Origin: Parabacteroides sp. PF5-6
GTDB lineage: Bacteria; Bacteroidota; Bacteroidia; Bacteroidales; Tannerellaceae
Assembly: GCF_029504695.1 (NCBI RefSeq)
Contig: NZ_JAQFIN010000001.1
Location: 434,001-498,000, forward strand
Direction of reading: 5' to 3'
DNA: 64,000 nucleotides
Part shown: positions 7,876-17,548 of the stretch, one piece after another
How positions within the stretch are numbered: position 1 is the first letter of the stretch
Layout of the letters: every line of letters starts with the position of its first letter
Notes under the pieces: model-generated
The model's input: only the letters and a program-made list of their open reading frames with translations
Told to the model about the DNA's origin: nothing
Databases searched by the model: none
Translations under genes and position numbers: made by a program

Positions 7876-9159
7876 TTATTTGACTTTATAGGCCATCAGC
7901 GCGTTGCCGTGGCGGATATAGAGGATGCCGTTGTGAACCACGGGATGTGCCCAGTGGGGACCTTCGCCTTTGGTGATACGGAATTCGCTGACCACATCGA
8001 ACTTCTCGGGTGTCGGGTTCACCAGGCCTACGGCACCCCGGCGTTCGTCGTAGCAGTAGAGCATACCGTCGGCAGCGATGATGGAGCCTTTGCTCTTTCC
8101 GCCACCCCAAGCGGTGTCGTATAGGGTTTTGCCGGTCTTCCAATCCACGGCGAGCCAGTTGCCCTGGCCGTTATTGATCCAGTTGGAGCCGTAGATGGTG
8201 CCGTCGACCAGGACGAATCCACCGACATGGGTGTCGAGGTCGTCGTTTCTCCACACCAGCTTGACTGCCGTGGCGTCGTCGTTGAGTTCCAACAGAAAAG
8301 AGTTCATATCGTATCCGTTACAACTAAAGATCCGGCCGTCTTTATACAGCGGCATATTGGGCGATATCTTTTCCCATCCCTGTGCTGTCGCGCTTTGTCC
8401 CCAGTCATCGAAGGTCCAAGCGATGCGGCCATTATCGGGATCAACACCAATCACCGCTTTGCCGCTCAACGCGACGATCTGTCGTTTGCCGTTATGGGTG
8501 ATCAATAGGGGAGAGGCGTAGTTGCTGATATCGTTCAAGGAAGGGCTTTTCCAAACGGTCTCGCCGGTCTCGGCATTTAGGGCCACCATCGCGGTCTGCT
8601 CGCCCCCGGGGCAGAAGATCACTTTGTTATCGAACACCAACGGGCATTCGGATGTTCCCCAGGTACCGGTCTTTCGTCCGAAGCTGGTGTTCCCATCGAC
8701 TGTCCAGACGATATCGCCGTTGGCGGTACGCAGGCAAACGACTTCACCGTTCCCGCTGATGACATAGGCTTTATCGCCTACGATCGCCGGGGTGGTGCGG
8801 GTTTCGGGGTAGGAGTCTTTCCAGGGCGAGCCGTAGACTACTTCGTAGATCTTCTTTCCGTCGAGTGTATAGGCCGAGAAGATCTCTTTGTCTTCGTCTT
8901 CATTCATGCCGGTGAGGTACAGGCGATCGCCCACAATCACGGGGCTGGAATAGCCTTTGCCGGCATCCTCGGTTTCCCATGCCAGTTGCGGCCCTTCGGC
9001 AGGCCAGGTTTTCAACAATCCGCTCTCGGGATAGATACCATCCCGGTTAGGGCCTCGCCAGCCGTATTGGGATTGTGCTGTTGCTTCCGTGATCATCAGA
9101 AATGAAGCCACGGCTACGCTTGCGTAAACGCATTTCTCTTTGAACTTAAAAATCATCAT
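7876..9159 (-). CDS. Secreted quinoprotein-like beta-propeller, subfamily A
   Basis: A 427-residue protein has a cleavable signal peptide (ending near TEATAQ) and a full PQQ-like beta-propeller. It begins with WRGPNRDGIYPESGL and ends with HWAHPVVHNGILYIRHG. These two ends are almost the same as in the propellers at 24447-25646 and 25658-26869, so the three are close paralogs. It follows the ABC permease gene after only 6 bases. Proteins of this type act as scaffolds (BamB-like) or as redox or binding proteins in the periplasm. Nothing in the sequence proves a bound cofactor. Confidence 0.82.
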   Translation of the reverse strand: MMIFKFKEKCVYASVAVASFLMITEATAQSQYGWRGPNRDGIYPESGLLKTWPAEGPQLAWETEDAGKGYSSPVIVGDRLYLTGMNEDEDKEIFSAYTLDGKKIYEVVYGSPWKDSYPETRTTPAIVGDKAYVISGNGEVVCLRTANGDIVWTVDGNTSFGRKTGTWGTSECPLVFDNKVIFCPGGEQTAMVALNAETGETVWKSPSLNDISNYASPLLITHNGKRQIVALSGKAVIGVDPDNGRIAWTFDDWGQSATAQGWEKISPNMPLYKDGRIFSCNGYDMNSFLLELNDDATAVKLVWRNDDLDTHVGGFVLVDGTIYGSNWINNGQGNWLAVDWKTGKTLYDTAWGGGKSKGSIIAADGMLYCYDERRGAVGLVNPTPEKFDVVSEFRITKGEGPHWAHPVVHNGILYIRHGNALMAYKVK

Positions 9160-9165
9160 ACATAT

Positions 9166-12100
9166 TTATATTAGTGGTATTCTATTTCTTTCTATTTCTC
9201 TTTCGACGGATTGGCGCACGAAGACCAGGATGCAACCCACAAAAAAACAGGCGAAACCAAAGGCGAGTAGCCATACGCCTGTGGACGTATGCGCGAAACC
9301 GGCGCTTACGCCCACCAAGGAACTTATTACGCCGGTGGCGACGGCATACAAGGGCACGAACAGGTTTTCGCGGTTCAGTATTTGTCTGATTTTACGGTCC
9401 GTGAAACCTATGGTGCGATACAGCTCGATCTCTTGCCGGCGCATGGAAAGGTTCTTGCGTACGACAATGATAAAGCTCATAATGCCGAGTAGGAGTCCCA
9501 AGCCGCCTAACGTCAGGAAGATCGTCAGGTAAGTGTCTGTTACCGTATGGAACTGGCGGAGCCGGTCGTTTGTCGTTGTCACGCGTACGCCGTATTCATT
9601 TAAGGCTTGCGCGAATAGGGTTTTCACTTCTTCTTTTTCTGCTTCGTCTACTTTCAACAGGAAGACCTCGCTGCCGGTCGTCTCCGGCCAGATCCGGGAG
9701 AAGAGGGGGCGGTCGACTAAGATATGCCCCTGGAAGATAGAGTTCGAGAGCGTACCGGCCAGGCGGATAGCCACCGTTTCGCCTTTGTCGTTGGTATAAC
9801 GGAGTGTATCGCCGAGGTGCATCATCAGGCTCCAGGTCAGTACGGTGGCGTCGATCAAGGCAGGATAAACCGAATCGGTGGCTGTCCGCATCTGTTGGAA
9901 TACATTTATTCTATCTGCCGACCAGAGGTTCTGTTCGATCTGGAAATCGCTTTTCGACAAGGCTTGCATATCGACACCCAGAACAGTCGGAGTACTTACC
10001 TTATTTAGGTTGAGGCAACTCGCGTCATCCGCGCCGTAACGCAGGCATTGTAGGATGGAAGTGTTGGCCGGCAGATCCGTCAGGGATAGTTTGGCTTGCC
10101 CCGCCGGGGTATTCATATTGTGATAGACCGGAACGCTGCTCTCGCACCAGAGGGAGTAACCGCCGGTGCCGGTACGGATCTGCGCACTGTCGGCAAAGCC
10201 TTTGCGGTTGAGCCCGACGGAGAAGACGATAAATACGCCGGTAGTCAGGGCGAAAAAGGAAAGCAATGCCTGTTTCCGGTTTGCGAAAAGGGAGCTCCAG
10301 ATGATCTTTTCGGAATGGAAGGCCGCAGTAGAGACAGCCCCGTTCCGGCATATCAGATAGTTACCCCATAGAGCGGCTGTGCCGATCAGAACAACTCCCG
10401 CCAAGACAAAAAGAACAACGGAGTGTAGAGTAAACAGGTTGAGGACGAGAATGCCTATGGCAAGTGCGCTGGCCAGGATGGGGTATACTCCCCCCAAATT
10501 CCCCTTCTGCCAGAGGAGGGATGGCACGCCAAAGACGTGACGGGGTGGTGGGAGAGAAGGAGGGGAGCTGGGATGATACGCCTTCAACGATCTTACAATC
10601 CGCCACCGTAATAATAACAGGGATAAACCAATGCCGGTGATAAGTCCCAGCACAATCGTTATGCCTCCGGGATACACCGCGAACCCTTCCGTATGCGTCG
10701 CTCCTTTCCAGACGTTGCCGAGCAGCCACATGATCAGAGCCGTATAGAGTAGTCCGGCAACAACACCTACGATAGCGGAAAGAAAAACAATAGGTGCCGA
10801 TTCCCTCCAAAGGATCCGGATGATCCGTTTGCGGGTATAACCGAGCGATTGCAAAAGATGGATCTCGTGTCGTCGTTGCCAAAGCATCTCGGAGAGGGGC
10901 ACGAGCATCAATAAGATAGCCGACACAATGATAAAGAAGCCCAAGGCGAGGAAGAGGCTTGCGAAGTCCACGCCGTTCTTTGCCGCGTAAAGCCCGGCCT
11001 CACGCGGGTGAATCACCTGGATCCCGAACATCTCGGCACGCAATGCGGAGAGATCCGGTCGGGCATTGCCGATTCGGAGGGCTGTCGCATTGCCGTAAGC
11101 GTTACCCCAGTCGGCAGCTACCGCCTCGTAGGCGAGAATGGCTTTGGGGGTAGACCGGTAAAGCTCCCAATACCTCTCGTCTTCATCGGTGATCTGCTCC
11201 ATATCGATGGGCAGGTCGCTGTCCCAGTCGGTACATCTCTCTACATCCGACAGGCCGGGGAAAGCGGCGCTTAGTGTGGGGTCGCTCTGTAAATCCGATA
11301 GCGGCACGATCTGCTTAACCTTCAGCCTGATCGTTTGGGTATCCAATGTTTTCAGATTGGCGGAGGTGAAAAAGCTGAGATCGATCGTATCGCCGGTTTG
11401 AGCTTGTAAGCGTTTGGCGGTATAATCCGACAGGATAATATCCTTCCGTTGTAAAGTCTCTCCCTGGAAACGGTCCATCGCCGTCACGAAGGAGTAGGGG
11501 ACGGACTGCCCTTCCCGTCCCAGCGCATTGGCCAGGTAAGAGAAGAGGCGGTTGGTCTCCGGATTATTCCGGCGAATCGCCTCCGTCACCTCTTCTTGCA
11601 GGAATACCCGGTCGGAGAGGAGTTCCATAAAATCATTGTTCGCGTGGAGCGATAAGCCCGAAACGGTATAGTGCCAGGCCTGGTTCAGGGCTTCGGAAGT
11701 AATGTGCCGGTCGGTCAGTATAAGATTCACTTTGCCTTCGGTTTGCATCGCTTCGGCCAGTTCTTCGCGGTTGACAAAGAGATTGAGGGGCATGATCTGC
11801 TCGTTCTTCAGATTGAGATTGCCACCGTCCTGGGCTTCGATAACTCCATCGTAATCCAGGCGCAGGCTGGTGGTGTAATTCTCCGTCACGAAAAGGGAAC
11901 CCGAAGGCACCAGACCGGAAGCAGGCAAGCGCAATACGATAGATGTTTGGTCCTCAATGTCCAATTCTTTCGCCAGGGCGGGATTGACTTTGGCAGTCCC
12001 TTTCGCCAATGCGAATTCGTCCGTTCCCCAGACAAAGACAGGCATTAGTTTGCCGTTTTGTGAGATAAAACCATTCGTCAAGAGAAAACCTTTAGCCGCT

Positions 12101-12339
12101 TCACCCCATAGTGGCGCGTTCAATAGTTGCTCGTCCATAAAGGCTTGGCGGGAAAAGAGGATCGTTTCCGTATCGCCCAGCCGCTCCGTCACGCGTTTGA
12201 TCAGGGTCGTGCGTACGGAGTCGCCGACCACCAGACTGCCGACAATAACCGCCACCGTGATCACCACCGCTACGGCAACCAAGCGGTAGTAGCGGGTGAA
12301 ATAGGCGATATTTCTATGGATCAGCTGTTGGAGAGTCAT
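9166..12339 (-). CDS. ABC transporter permease, fused MacB/FtsX type
   Basis: A 1057-residue membrane protein has one N-terminal membrane segment (residues 20-42), a large periplasmic MacB-like core domain, and a first FtsX-type bundle (about residues 460-600). Further membrane segments, a second periplasmic domain and a last three-helix bundle (about residues 935-1050) follow. It is a duplicated FtsX-like permease of the LolCE/MacB/YbbP kind. Its start overlaps the stop of the ATPase gene (ATGA), so the two are made together as an exporter. Such transporters move lipids or lipoproteins out of the inner membrane. An interspersed repeat lies inside the coding sequence, giving a proline-rich loop at about residues 590-614. 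Confidence 0.85.
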   Translation of the reverse strand: MTLQQLIHRNIAYFTRYYRLVAVAVVITVAVIVGSLVVGDSVRTTLIKRVTERLGDTETILFSRQAFMDEQLLNAPLWGEAAKGFLLTNGFISQNGKLMPVFVWGTDEFALAKGTAKVNPALAKELDIEDQTSIVLRLPASGLVPSGSLFVTENYTTSLRLDYDGVIEAQDGGNLNLKNEQIMPLNLFVNREELAEAMQTEGKVNLILTDRHITSEALNQAWHYTVSGLSLHANNDFMELLSDRVFLQEEVTEAIRRNNPETNRLFSYLANALGREGQSVPYSFVTAMDRFQGETLQRKDIILSDYTAKRLQAQTGDTIDLSFFTSANLKTLDTQTIRLKVKQIVPLSDLQSDPTLSAAFPGLSDVERCTDWDSDLPIDMEQITDEDERYWELYRSTPKAILAYEAVAADWGNAYGNATALRIGNARPDLSALRAEMFGIQVIHPREAGLYAAKNGVDFASLFLALGFFIIVSAILLMLVPLSEMLWQRRHEIHLLQSLGYTRKRIIRILWRESAPIVFLSAIVGVVAGLLYTALIMWLLGNVWKGATHTEGFAVYPGGITIVLGLITGIGLSLLLLRWRIVRSLKAYHPSSPPSLPPPRHVFGVPSLLWQKGNLGGVYPILASALAIGILVLNLFTLHSVVLFVLAGVVLIGTAALWGNYLICRNGAVSTAAFHSEKIIWSSLFANRKQALLSFFALTTGVFIVFSVGLNRKGFADSAQIRTGTGGYSLWCESSVPVYHNMNTPAGQAKLSLTDLPANTSILQCLRYGADDASCLNLNKVSTPTVLGVDMQALSKSDFQIEQNLWSADRINVFQQMRTATDSVYPALIDATVLTWSLMMHLGDTLRYTNDKGETVAIRLAGTLSNSIFQGHILVDRPLFSRIWPETTGSEVFLLKVDEAEKEEVKTLFAQALNEYGVRVTTTNDRLRQFHTVTDTYLTIFLTLGGLGLLLGIMSFIIVVRKNLSMRRQEIELYRTIGFTDRKIRQILNRENLFVPLYAVATGVISSLVGVSAGFAHTSTGVWLLAFGFACFFVGCILVFVRQSVEREIERNRIPLI
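10499..10570. repeat. Interspersed GC-rich repeat inside the permease coding sequence
   Basis: This stretch contains CCAGAGGAGGGATGGCACGCC followed by GACGTGACGGGGTGGT, which I recognise as a common Bacteroidetes intergenic repeat type. Here it is read through in frame as part of the ABC permease, producing an unusual PSSPPSLPPPRH-type segment between two membrane regions. Confidence 0.55.
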
Positions 12340-13007
12340 TGCAATACGCCTTCTTTCAAAGTGAGTGTACGATGGGCGGCAGCAGAGGTCTCGTCGGAAT
12401 GCGTCACCATGATAATGGTGGTTTCCAAGCGTTGATTGATCTCTGTCAATAAGGTCGCGATGTTGCGGGCGTTTTCCGTATCGAGTTGTCCGGTCGGTTC
12501 ATCCGCCAGTAATAACAGAGGTTTCATCATCAATGCGCGGCAAACGGCTACCCGGCTGGCTTCTCCGCCCGATAAGGTCGGCGGGTACTGCTGGCGGATA
12601 CCTGAGATATGGGTCAGCTCCATCAGATGGCGGGCATATTCCTGCTGCTCCATTGTCGATTTCGGTTGATAGGCAAGCGTGGGCAACAGGATATTCTCCC
12701 AGGCAGTCAGTTGCGGCATAAGCCGATGGTCCTGGAACACAAAACCGATCTGTTTATTTCGGATTTCCGAGTGATCCATGGCGTCGCGCACCATCTCCTG
12801 CCCGTCTAACAGGAAACTGCCCGAATCGGGCGGAAGCAACGTGCCCAGGATCGACAAGAGCGTGGTCTTGCCCGAGCCGGATTGCCCTTTGATGGCTACA
12901 AACTCCCCTTTGTTTACTCCCATGTTCACCCCCCGCAATACATGGTTCAAGCGGTTCTCCCCATCGCGGAAACTCTTTTGTATATCGACTAATTGAACTA
13001 ATGGCAT
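12336..13007 (-). CDS. ABC transporter ATP-binding protein, LolD/MacB type
   Basis: A 223-residue ATPase has Walker A GQSGSGKTT near residue 40, the Q-loop in FVFQDH near residue 91, signature LSGGEASRVAV near residue 144, Walker B LLLLADEPTG near residue 165 and the H-loop VTHS near residue 202. The signature has Glu-Ala-Ser where LolD proteins commonly have Gln-Gln-Gln. It powers the permease encoded directly downstream with a 4-base overlap. It starts 6 bases after the lipoprotein propeller gene. By family and context it drives export of a lipid or lipoprotein of this locus; the cargo is an inference. Confidence 0.9.
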   Translation of the reverse strand: MPLVQLVDIQKSFRDGENRLNHVLRGVNMGVNKGEFVAIKGQSGSGKTTLLSILGTLLPPDSGSFLLDGQEMVRDAMDHSEIRNKQIGFVFQDHRLMPQLTAWENILLPTLAYQPKSTMEQQEYARHLMELTHISGIRQQYPPTLSGGEASRVAVCRALMMKPLLLLADEPTGQLDTENARNIATLLTEINQRLETTIIMVTHSDETSAAAHRTLTLKEGVLQ

Positions 13008-13013
13008 AATGGT

Positions 13014-14183
13014 TTACTTTTTATTGTTCCCGAAGCAGAACAGTGTTCCTTTTGCGGTTAGAATCATAAAATGATCTTTGATGATCGCGGGCGAGCCGAC
13101 GATTTGTTCACCGGTATCGTATTCCCAAACCAGTTCTCCGTTGTCGGCGTTCAGGATGGAGACGATACCGGTTTTCGTGCATACGATGATTTTATTGTCG
13201 CATACGACTGGAGAGCTTTCGCCTACCTTTCCTTTCAAGAGGTATTTCCAGTTCAGTTTGCCGTTCATGCGGCTAATGGCATGGAGGTACCTGTCGCCGG
13301 AGAAGAAGTAAAAGGCGTCACTTGAAATGGCGGGCACAGAGACGAATGAACCGTTTTCGCTGTCTTCGGAGATGATTTTCTTATGGCGGATGATCTTCCC
13401 ATCTTCCAGCATCAACTTATAAATGTTTCCGGAGTAATCGCCGATATAACAATAATCCCCTTTGATGGCCGGCGAGGCGGGCACATAGGCCTCGAGTTGC
13501 AAGGAGTCGGTCGAGAGGCCTGTTTTACAGTCGATGATCCGCACCCAGGCATCACATCCGCCGAAGATGACATGACCTTTCCACAGGGCGGCGGCACCGT
13601 TGAGGTAATAGCCCGATTCAAACTTCTTGAGTTCCTCTCCGTTTTTGGCATCGAGGCAATAGAGGTAGTTGTCGTAACTGCCGAAGACAATAGCTTTGCG
13701 GCCTGAGAATTTCATCAGGTTGGGTGAAGCGGAGATCTGCCCGAGCGTTTCATATGTCCACACGGTATCTCTCCGGGCGAGGGAGATGGCGGTCATGAAA
13801 CCATCGATCCGTCCGATATAAAGGATGGAGTCGTAGATCATTGGGGTTGCTTCTACCGCGGTCTTAAGGTCGTATTCGAAGACCAGTTCACCGTGTATGT
13901 CTACTCCTCTGACCAGCCCTCTTTTGTCAGACCAGTAGGTCGTTCCGCTGTCGACCACAGGCGAAGAGACGGTTCGTGTGTCTCCTTTGTAGCTCCATTT
14001 CAATACCGGTTTTTCGGGGAGTGGCGTGTCGGTATATCCACTCAGCGTCGGATTGCCCCGGAAAAGCTTCCAGTCCATGGAACCGGTATTGACCGGGGTA
14101 TTGACATTCCTGTTGCAGGCAGTTAATAGAACAACCCACAAGAGGCAATGGTATATGGAGGATAAGATCTTTTTTGTTTTCAT
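13014..14183 (-). CDS. Quinoprotein-like beta-propeller lipoprotein, subfamily C
   Basis: A 389-residue protein has a lipoprotein signal ending LLTAC (Cys about 23). A PQQ-like propeller follows, with typical blades such as YLYCLDAKNGEELKKF and NADNGELVWEYDTG. It lacks the HWAHPV ending of subfamily A and the ADGxLLVRD ending of subfamily B, and is closer to the propeller part of the 608-residue protein at 17532-19358. It starts 3 bases after the iron-sulfur protein gene and 6 bases before the ABC ATPase gene, so it links the redox half and the export half of the operon. It probably sits on the periplasmic side as a lipid-anchored partner. Confidence 0.82.
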   Translation of the reverse strand: MKTKKILSSIYHCLLWVVLLTACNRNVNTPVNTGSMDWKLFRGNPTLSGYTDTPLPEKPVLKWSYKGDTRTVSSPVVDSGTTYWSDKRGLVRGVDIHGELVFEYDLKTAVEATPMIYDSILYIGRIDGFMTAISLARRDTVWTYETLGQISASPNLMKFSGRKAIVFGSYDNYLYCLDAKNGEELKKFESGYYLNGAAALWKGHVIFGGCDAWVRIIDCKTGLSTDSLQLEAYVPASPAIKGDYCYIGDYSGNIYKLMLEDGKIIRHKKIISEDSENGSFVSVPAISSDAFYFFSGDRYLHAISRMNGKLNWKYLLKGKVGESSPVVCDNKIIVCTKTGIVSILNADNGELVWEYDTGEQIVGSPAIIKDHFMILTAKGTLFCFGNNKK

Positions 14184-14186
14184 AAC

Positions 14187-15170
14187 TCACTTCCATGATT
14201 CGTTTTCTTTCAGATAAATAGCGCCGGTAGGGCAGAGGGCAGCGAATTCATCTCCGATATGGGAACGGTTCGCTTCGGGAAGAACCACCTGCATGCCGAA
14301 TCCGCGGTCCTGGAAGGTGAAGCCATTCGTACTGTTATAGACGCAGAGGCCGCAGCGGATACATTTCGCCGGTTCGAACCAGAGATGTTCGGATATCTGT
14401 TGCTTTTCCATCACCGGAAGGGCGGTAGAGGCTTCGTAACGCGGACGTTTGATGCCTTCGGCCGTCGCGTACCGGCGCAGTTTGCAGTCCGTCCGTCCGG
14501 CACAGGCGCAATGCAGGCAGCGGGAAGGGGTGGTGACTGTCTCTTTTAATCGCTCTTTCTCTTTCGCCGTGAACCGGCCCAGGCGGGAATAATACTGGTT
14601 CTTATCGTTCTTCGGGATGGGCTGCCCTTCCTGTCCGGGCGTTTCGGTGGATCGGGCGATAACGTCTTGGATGATCTCCCGTATGGCCACCGCCTGATCG
14701 ATGGAACCGCGCCGGCAGGCTTTCTCACAAGGGGCTTTGCAATCGGTACAACCCACTTCCGGCAATGCAAAAGCCGCGGCGATCAGGAGATGAGCTTTTT
14801 CCATCTCTCCCGTATCATAATACGCCAACATCCGTTCCACATCCAGACCTTTGGGGCAGACCATCGAGCAAGGTGCCTCGCAATCGGCCTTATGGTCGCT
14901 CAATAAGAGCTCGAGTGAGAGGGTGCGCACAAGCTTCACCTCCTCATTTTCCGTATCGATCTGCATGCCGTCGGTCGGATAGGTCGTGCACGAAGGGATG
15001 ATTTGCCCGTTTGCCGTATTCCGGACGGCACAGACCATGCAGGACGATTTATGCCGTGCCCCCGGGGCGTAGCAGAGGGAAGGGATCGTATATCCGACGC
15101 GCCGGGCCGCTTCCAGGATGGTTTCTCCTTCCCGGATCTCAACCGCTGTATTGTTTATTGTCAGTTGCAT
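14187..15170 (-). CDS. NuoG/HoxU-like 2Fe-2S and 4Fe-4S electron-transfer protein
   Basis: A 327-residue cytosolic protein opens with a plant-type 2Fe-2S domain like that of NuoG, HoxU and HydA (Cys 33, 44, 47 and 61). It is followed by cysteine groups CEAPCSMVCP near residue 98, GCTDCKAPCEKAC near residue 140, and CLHCACAGRTDC near residue 218. A final 4Fe-4S group, CIRCGLC near residue 271, is completed by a distant ALCPTG. The middle part resembles the Fer4_20 region of GltD-type proteins. No molybdopterin or H-cluster domain follows, so it is an electron relay and not a dehydrogenase or hydrogenase catalytic subunit. It overlaps the NuoEF gene by 10 bases, so the pair should form a diaphorase module. 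Confidence 0.8.
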   Translation of the reverse strand: MQLTINNTAVEIREGETILEAARRVGYTIPSLCYAPGARHKSSCMVCAVRNTANGQIIPSCTTYPTDGMQIDTENEEVKLVRTLSLELLLSDHKADCEAPCSMVCPKGLDVERMLAYYDTGEMEKAHLLIAAAFALPEVGCTDCKAPCEKACRRGSIDQAVAIREIIQDVIARSTETPGQEGQPIPKNDKNQYYSRLGRFTAKEKERLKETVTTPSRCLHCACAGRTDCKLRRYATAEGIKRPRYEASTALPVMEKQQISEHLWFEPAKCIRCGLCVYNSTNGFTFQDRGFGMQVVLPEANRSHIGDEFAALCPTGAIYLKENESWK

Positions 15171-17548
15171 ATCGATACTTTTTGAATCGCGTTATACTTA
15201 CATTCGTCAATGCAAAGGCCGCATAAGACACAATCCTCTACGTTGATGGTATGTACCTCATAGGGCGCATAGGGAATCGCTTCTACCGGGCAAGCTTTCG
15301 CACATTTGGTACAGCCGATGCAGTCTTCGGTAACCACGAACTTCACCATCTCTTTGCAGGTGCCTGTTTTGCAGCGTCCGTTCACATGTTCTTCGTATTC
15401 GTGGCGGAAGTATTTCAGGGTAGTCAATACCGGGTTGGGTGCTGTCTTGCCAAGTCCGCAAAGAGAGGATTTCTTTACGTTCAATGCCAGTTCTTCCAAC
15501 TTATCAATATCTTCCATTACGGCTTTTCCGCTGCAGATCTTATCCAGGATGTCGAGCATGCGGCGGATCCCTACCCGGCAGAAGGTACATTTGCCGCAAG
15601 ACTGTTCGCAGGTGAAGCTCAGGAAGTACCGGGCCATATCAACCATGCAGTCGCTCTCGCTCAAGACGACCAACCCACCGGAGCCCATCATGGCGCCCAT
15701 CTGGTTGAAGGCATCGAAGTCGACCTGCACGTCGCAAAGATGAGCCGGGATGCAACCGCCCGACGGACCACCGATCTGTACGGCTTTCAGTTGCTCTCCG
15801 CCTTCCACACCGCCGCCGATCTCGTGGATGATCTGGTTCAGGGTAACGCCCATCGGCACTTCGATCAGTCCGCCATGGCGCACCTTCCCGGCCAGGGCAA
15901 ACACTTTGGTGCCTTTACTATGGTCCGTTCCTATTCTATTATAGTAATCCGCGCCGTTACGAAGGATATAAGGGATCTGACTGAGCGTCTCTACGTTGTT
16001 CACCAAGGTGGGTTTGCCGTACAAGCCCTCTATCGCGGGATAAGGTGGGCGCTGTTTCGGAAAACCGCGTTCCCCTTCGATCGAAGCGATCAGTGCGGTC
16101 TCTTCACCGCAGACAAAGGCACCGGCGCCTTCGAATATAGAGATGTCGAAAGAGAAGTCGCTTCCGGCAATATCTTCCCCGATCAGGTTTTGTGCGCGGC
16201 ACAACTCAATCGCTGTACGGATCCGAACGACCGCCAACGGGTATTCGGCACGGACATAGAAGATGCCTTTGTCGGCCCCTACGGCATATCCGGCGATAAG
16301 CATGCCTTCGATGATGCGGAAGGGGTACGACTCCAGCATCATCCGGTCCATAAAGGCGCCGGGATCCCCTTCGTCTCCATTGCAGATCACATATTTCTCT
16401 TCTTTCTCGGAAGCGGCAACGATCTCCCATTTCTTTCCCGTAGTAAAGCCGCCTCCGCCCCGTCCACGGATACCGCTCGACAGGATACTCTCGATCACCT
16501 CCTGCCGGTTACCGGAAGCAAGGACTTTCTTCAATCCTTCGAATCCGCCGGACTCCGTGTATTCTTCGAGATTCAGTGGGGCAAGGAAACCATAGCCTTC
16601 GGTGGAGATATGTTTTTGTCCCGAAAGAAAACGATCGATCACGCCGGTTCGTTCCGCTTCTGTTTTCCAGATCACATTTTCCCAGGTGGTATCCGTATGG
16701 AAGGTGTCGATCTGATTGAATAGTTTGTTCTTCAACTGCTTCAACCGTCCGGCAGGTTGGAAGTGATGATATAGAATCTCTTTGATCTCGGCAGCTTTTA
16801 CGTTGGGGTAACGGGTAACTGTGCCGTCGGGAAGCACTACATCGATCAAAGGCACCTTATTACATACGCCCACGCAACCGACGGATTTGATATTGACCTC
16901 GATCCCCAATTCAGCGGAAGCCGTATGTAGTTCTTTAAGGATATCGGCCGAGCCACTTGCCTGGCAACAGGAACCCATGCCCAGGCGTATCTCTCCGGCC
17001 ACTTGCCGCAGCGCGTTTGGGGCGGAAGCTTGTTCTTTTTTCTCTATCTGAGCCAGGAAGTCCTCGATCACTTCGTTGACCTTGCCGGGCAGGACATGGC
17101 CGTAGATCTTTTCATCGATCTGCACCACGGGAGCCAACGTGCAGCAGCCCAGGCAGGCAATCTTTTCGATCGAGAACAACTGATCGGCAGTCGTGATCGA
17201 GTCGTCTTCCATCTTCAGTTCCCGGCGGAAAGAGTCGTACACATTGCCTGCCCCCTTGACATGGCAGGCCGTTCCCGTACATACCTTGATCAGGTGTTTG
17301 CCGTAAGGAATATGACGGAACTGGGAATAGAAGGTAGACACACTGATGAGTTGTGCCCGGTCGATCTCCGTACGTTCATAAATCCGTTCGACAGCCTCCG
17401 ACGGCAGGTAGCTGAATTCTTCCTGCAGGGCTTGTAATAGCGGGATAATGATCTGCCGCGACGTGCCGATCCGATCGATCAGGGCATCGACACGGGCAAT
17501 CATTGCCTCTTGGGTTTCTATTGGGTTGTTTTCACAATGACACGCCAT
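15161..17548 (-). CDS. NuoE-NuoF fusion, NADH-oxidising flavoprotein with ferredoxin tail
   Basis: A 795-residue protein fuses several modules. Residues 1-165 are a NuoE-type thioredoxin-like 2Fe-2S domain (Cys 90, 95, 132, 136). Residues 185-265 are a second, degenerate thioredoxin-like 2Fe-2S domain (Cys 194/195, 225, 229). Residues 310-700 are NuoF, with FMN motif GRGGGGFTTGKKW at 362, NADH motif CNGDEGDPGAFMD near 389, and the 4Fe-4S ligands of SCGKCTFC plus a later CGLG. The C-terminus has two ferredoxin motifs (CIGCTKCAKACP and CVLCGLCIDEC). HndC- and HydB-like subunits look like this. It should transfer electrons between NAD(P)H and the neighbouring HoxU-like protein. It overlaps the preceding gene by 17 bases. 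Confidence 0.9.
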   Translation of the reverse strand: MACHCENNPIETQEAMIARVDALIDRIGTSRQIIIPLLQALQEEFSYLPSEAVERIYERTEIDRAQLISVSTFYSQFRHIPYGKHLIKVCTGTACHVKGAGNVYDSFRRELKMEDDSITTADQLFSIEKIACLGCCTLAPVVQIDEKIYGHVLPGKVNEVIEDFLAQIEKKEQASAPNALRQVAGEIRLGMGSCCQASGSADILKELHTASAELGIEVNIKSVGCVGVCNKVPLIDVVLPDGTVTRYPNVKAAEIKEILYHHFQPAGRLKQLKNKLFNQIDTFHTDTTWENVIWKTEAERTGVIDRFLSGQKHISTEGYGFLAPLNLEEYTESGGFEGLKKVLASGNRQEVIESILSSGIRGRGGGGFTTGKKWEIVAASEKEEKYVICNGDEGDPGAFMDRMMLESYPFRIIEGMLIAGYAVGADKGIFYVRAEYPLAVVRIRTAIELCRAQNLIGEDIAGSDFSFDISIFEGAGAFVCGEETALIASIEGERGFPKQRPPYPAIEGLYGKPTLVNNVETLSQIPYILRNGADYYNRIGTDHSKGTKVFALAGKVRHGGLIEVPMGVTLNQIIHEIGGGVEGGEQLKAVQIGGPSGGCIPAHLCDVQVDFDAFNQMGAMMGSGGLVVLSESDCMVDMARYFLSFTCEQSCGKCTFCRVGIRRMLDILDKICSGKAVMEDIDKLEELALNVKKSSLCGLGKTAPNPVLTTLKYFRHEYEEHVNGRCKTGTCKEMVKFVVTEDCIGCTKCAKACPVEAIPYAPYEVHTINVEDCVLCGLCIDECKYNAIQKVSICN

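Noticed and set aside
15251-16723. A 490-residue plus-strand open frame opposite the NuoEF gene
   Set aside because: It is a mirror frame of a strongly supported gene, with no family signature. Long antisense frames are common in genes with this codon bias.
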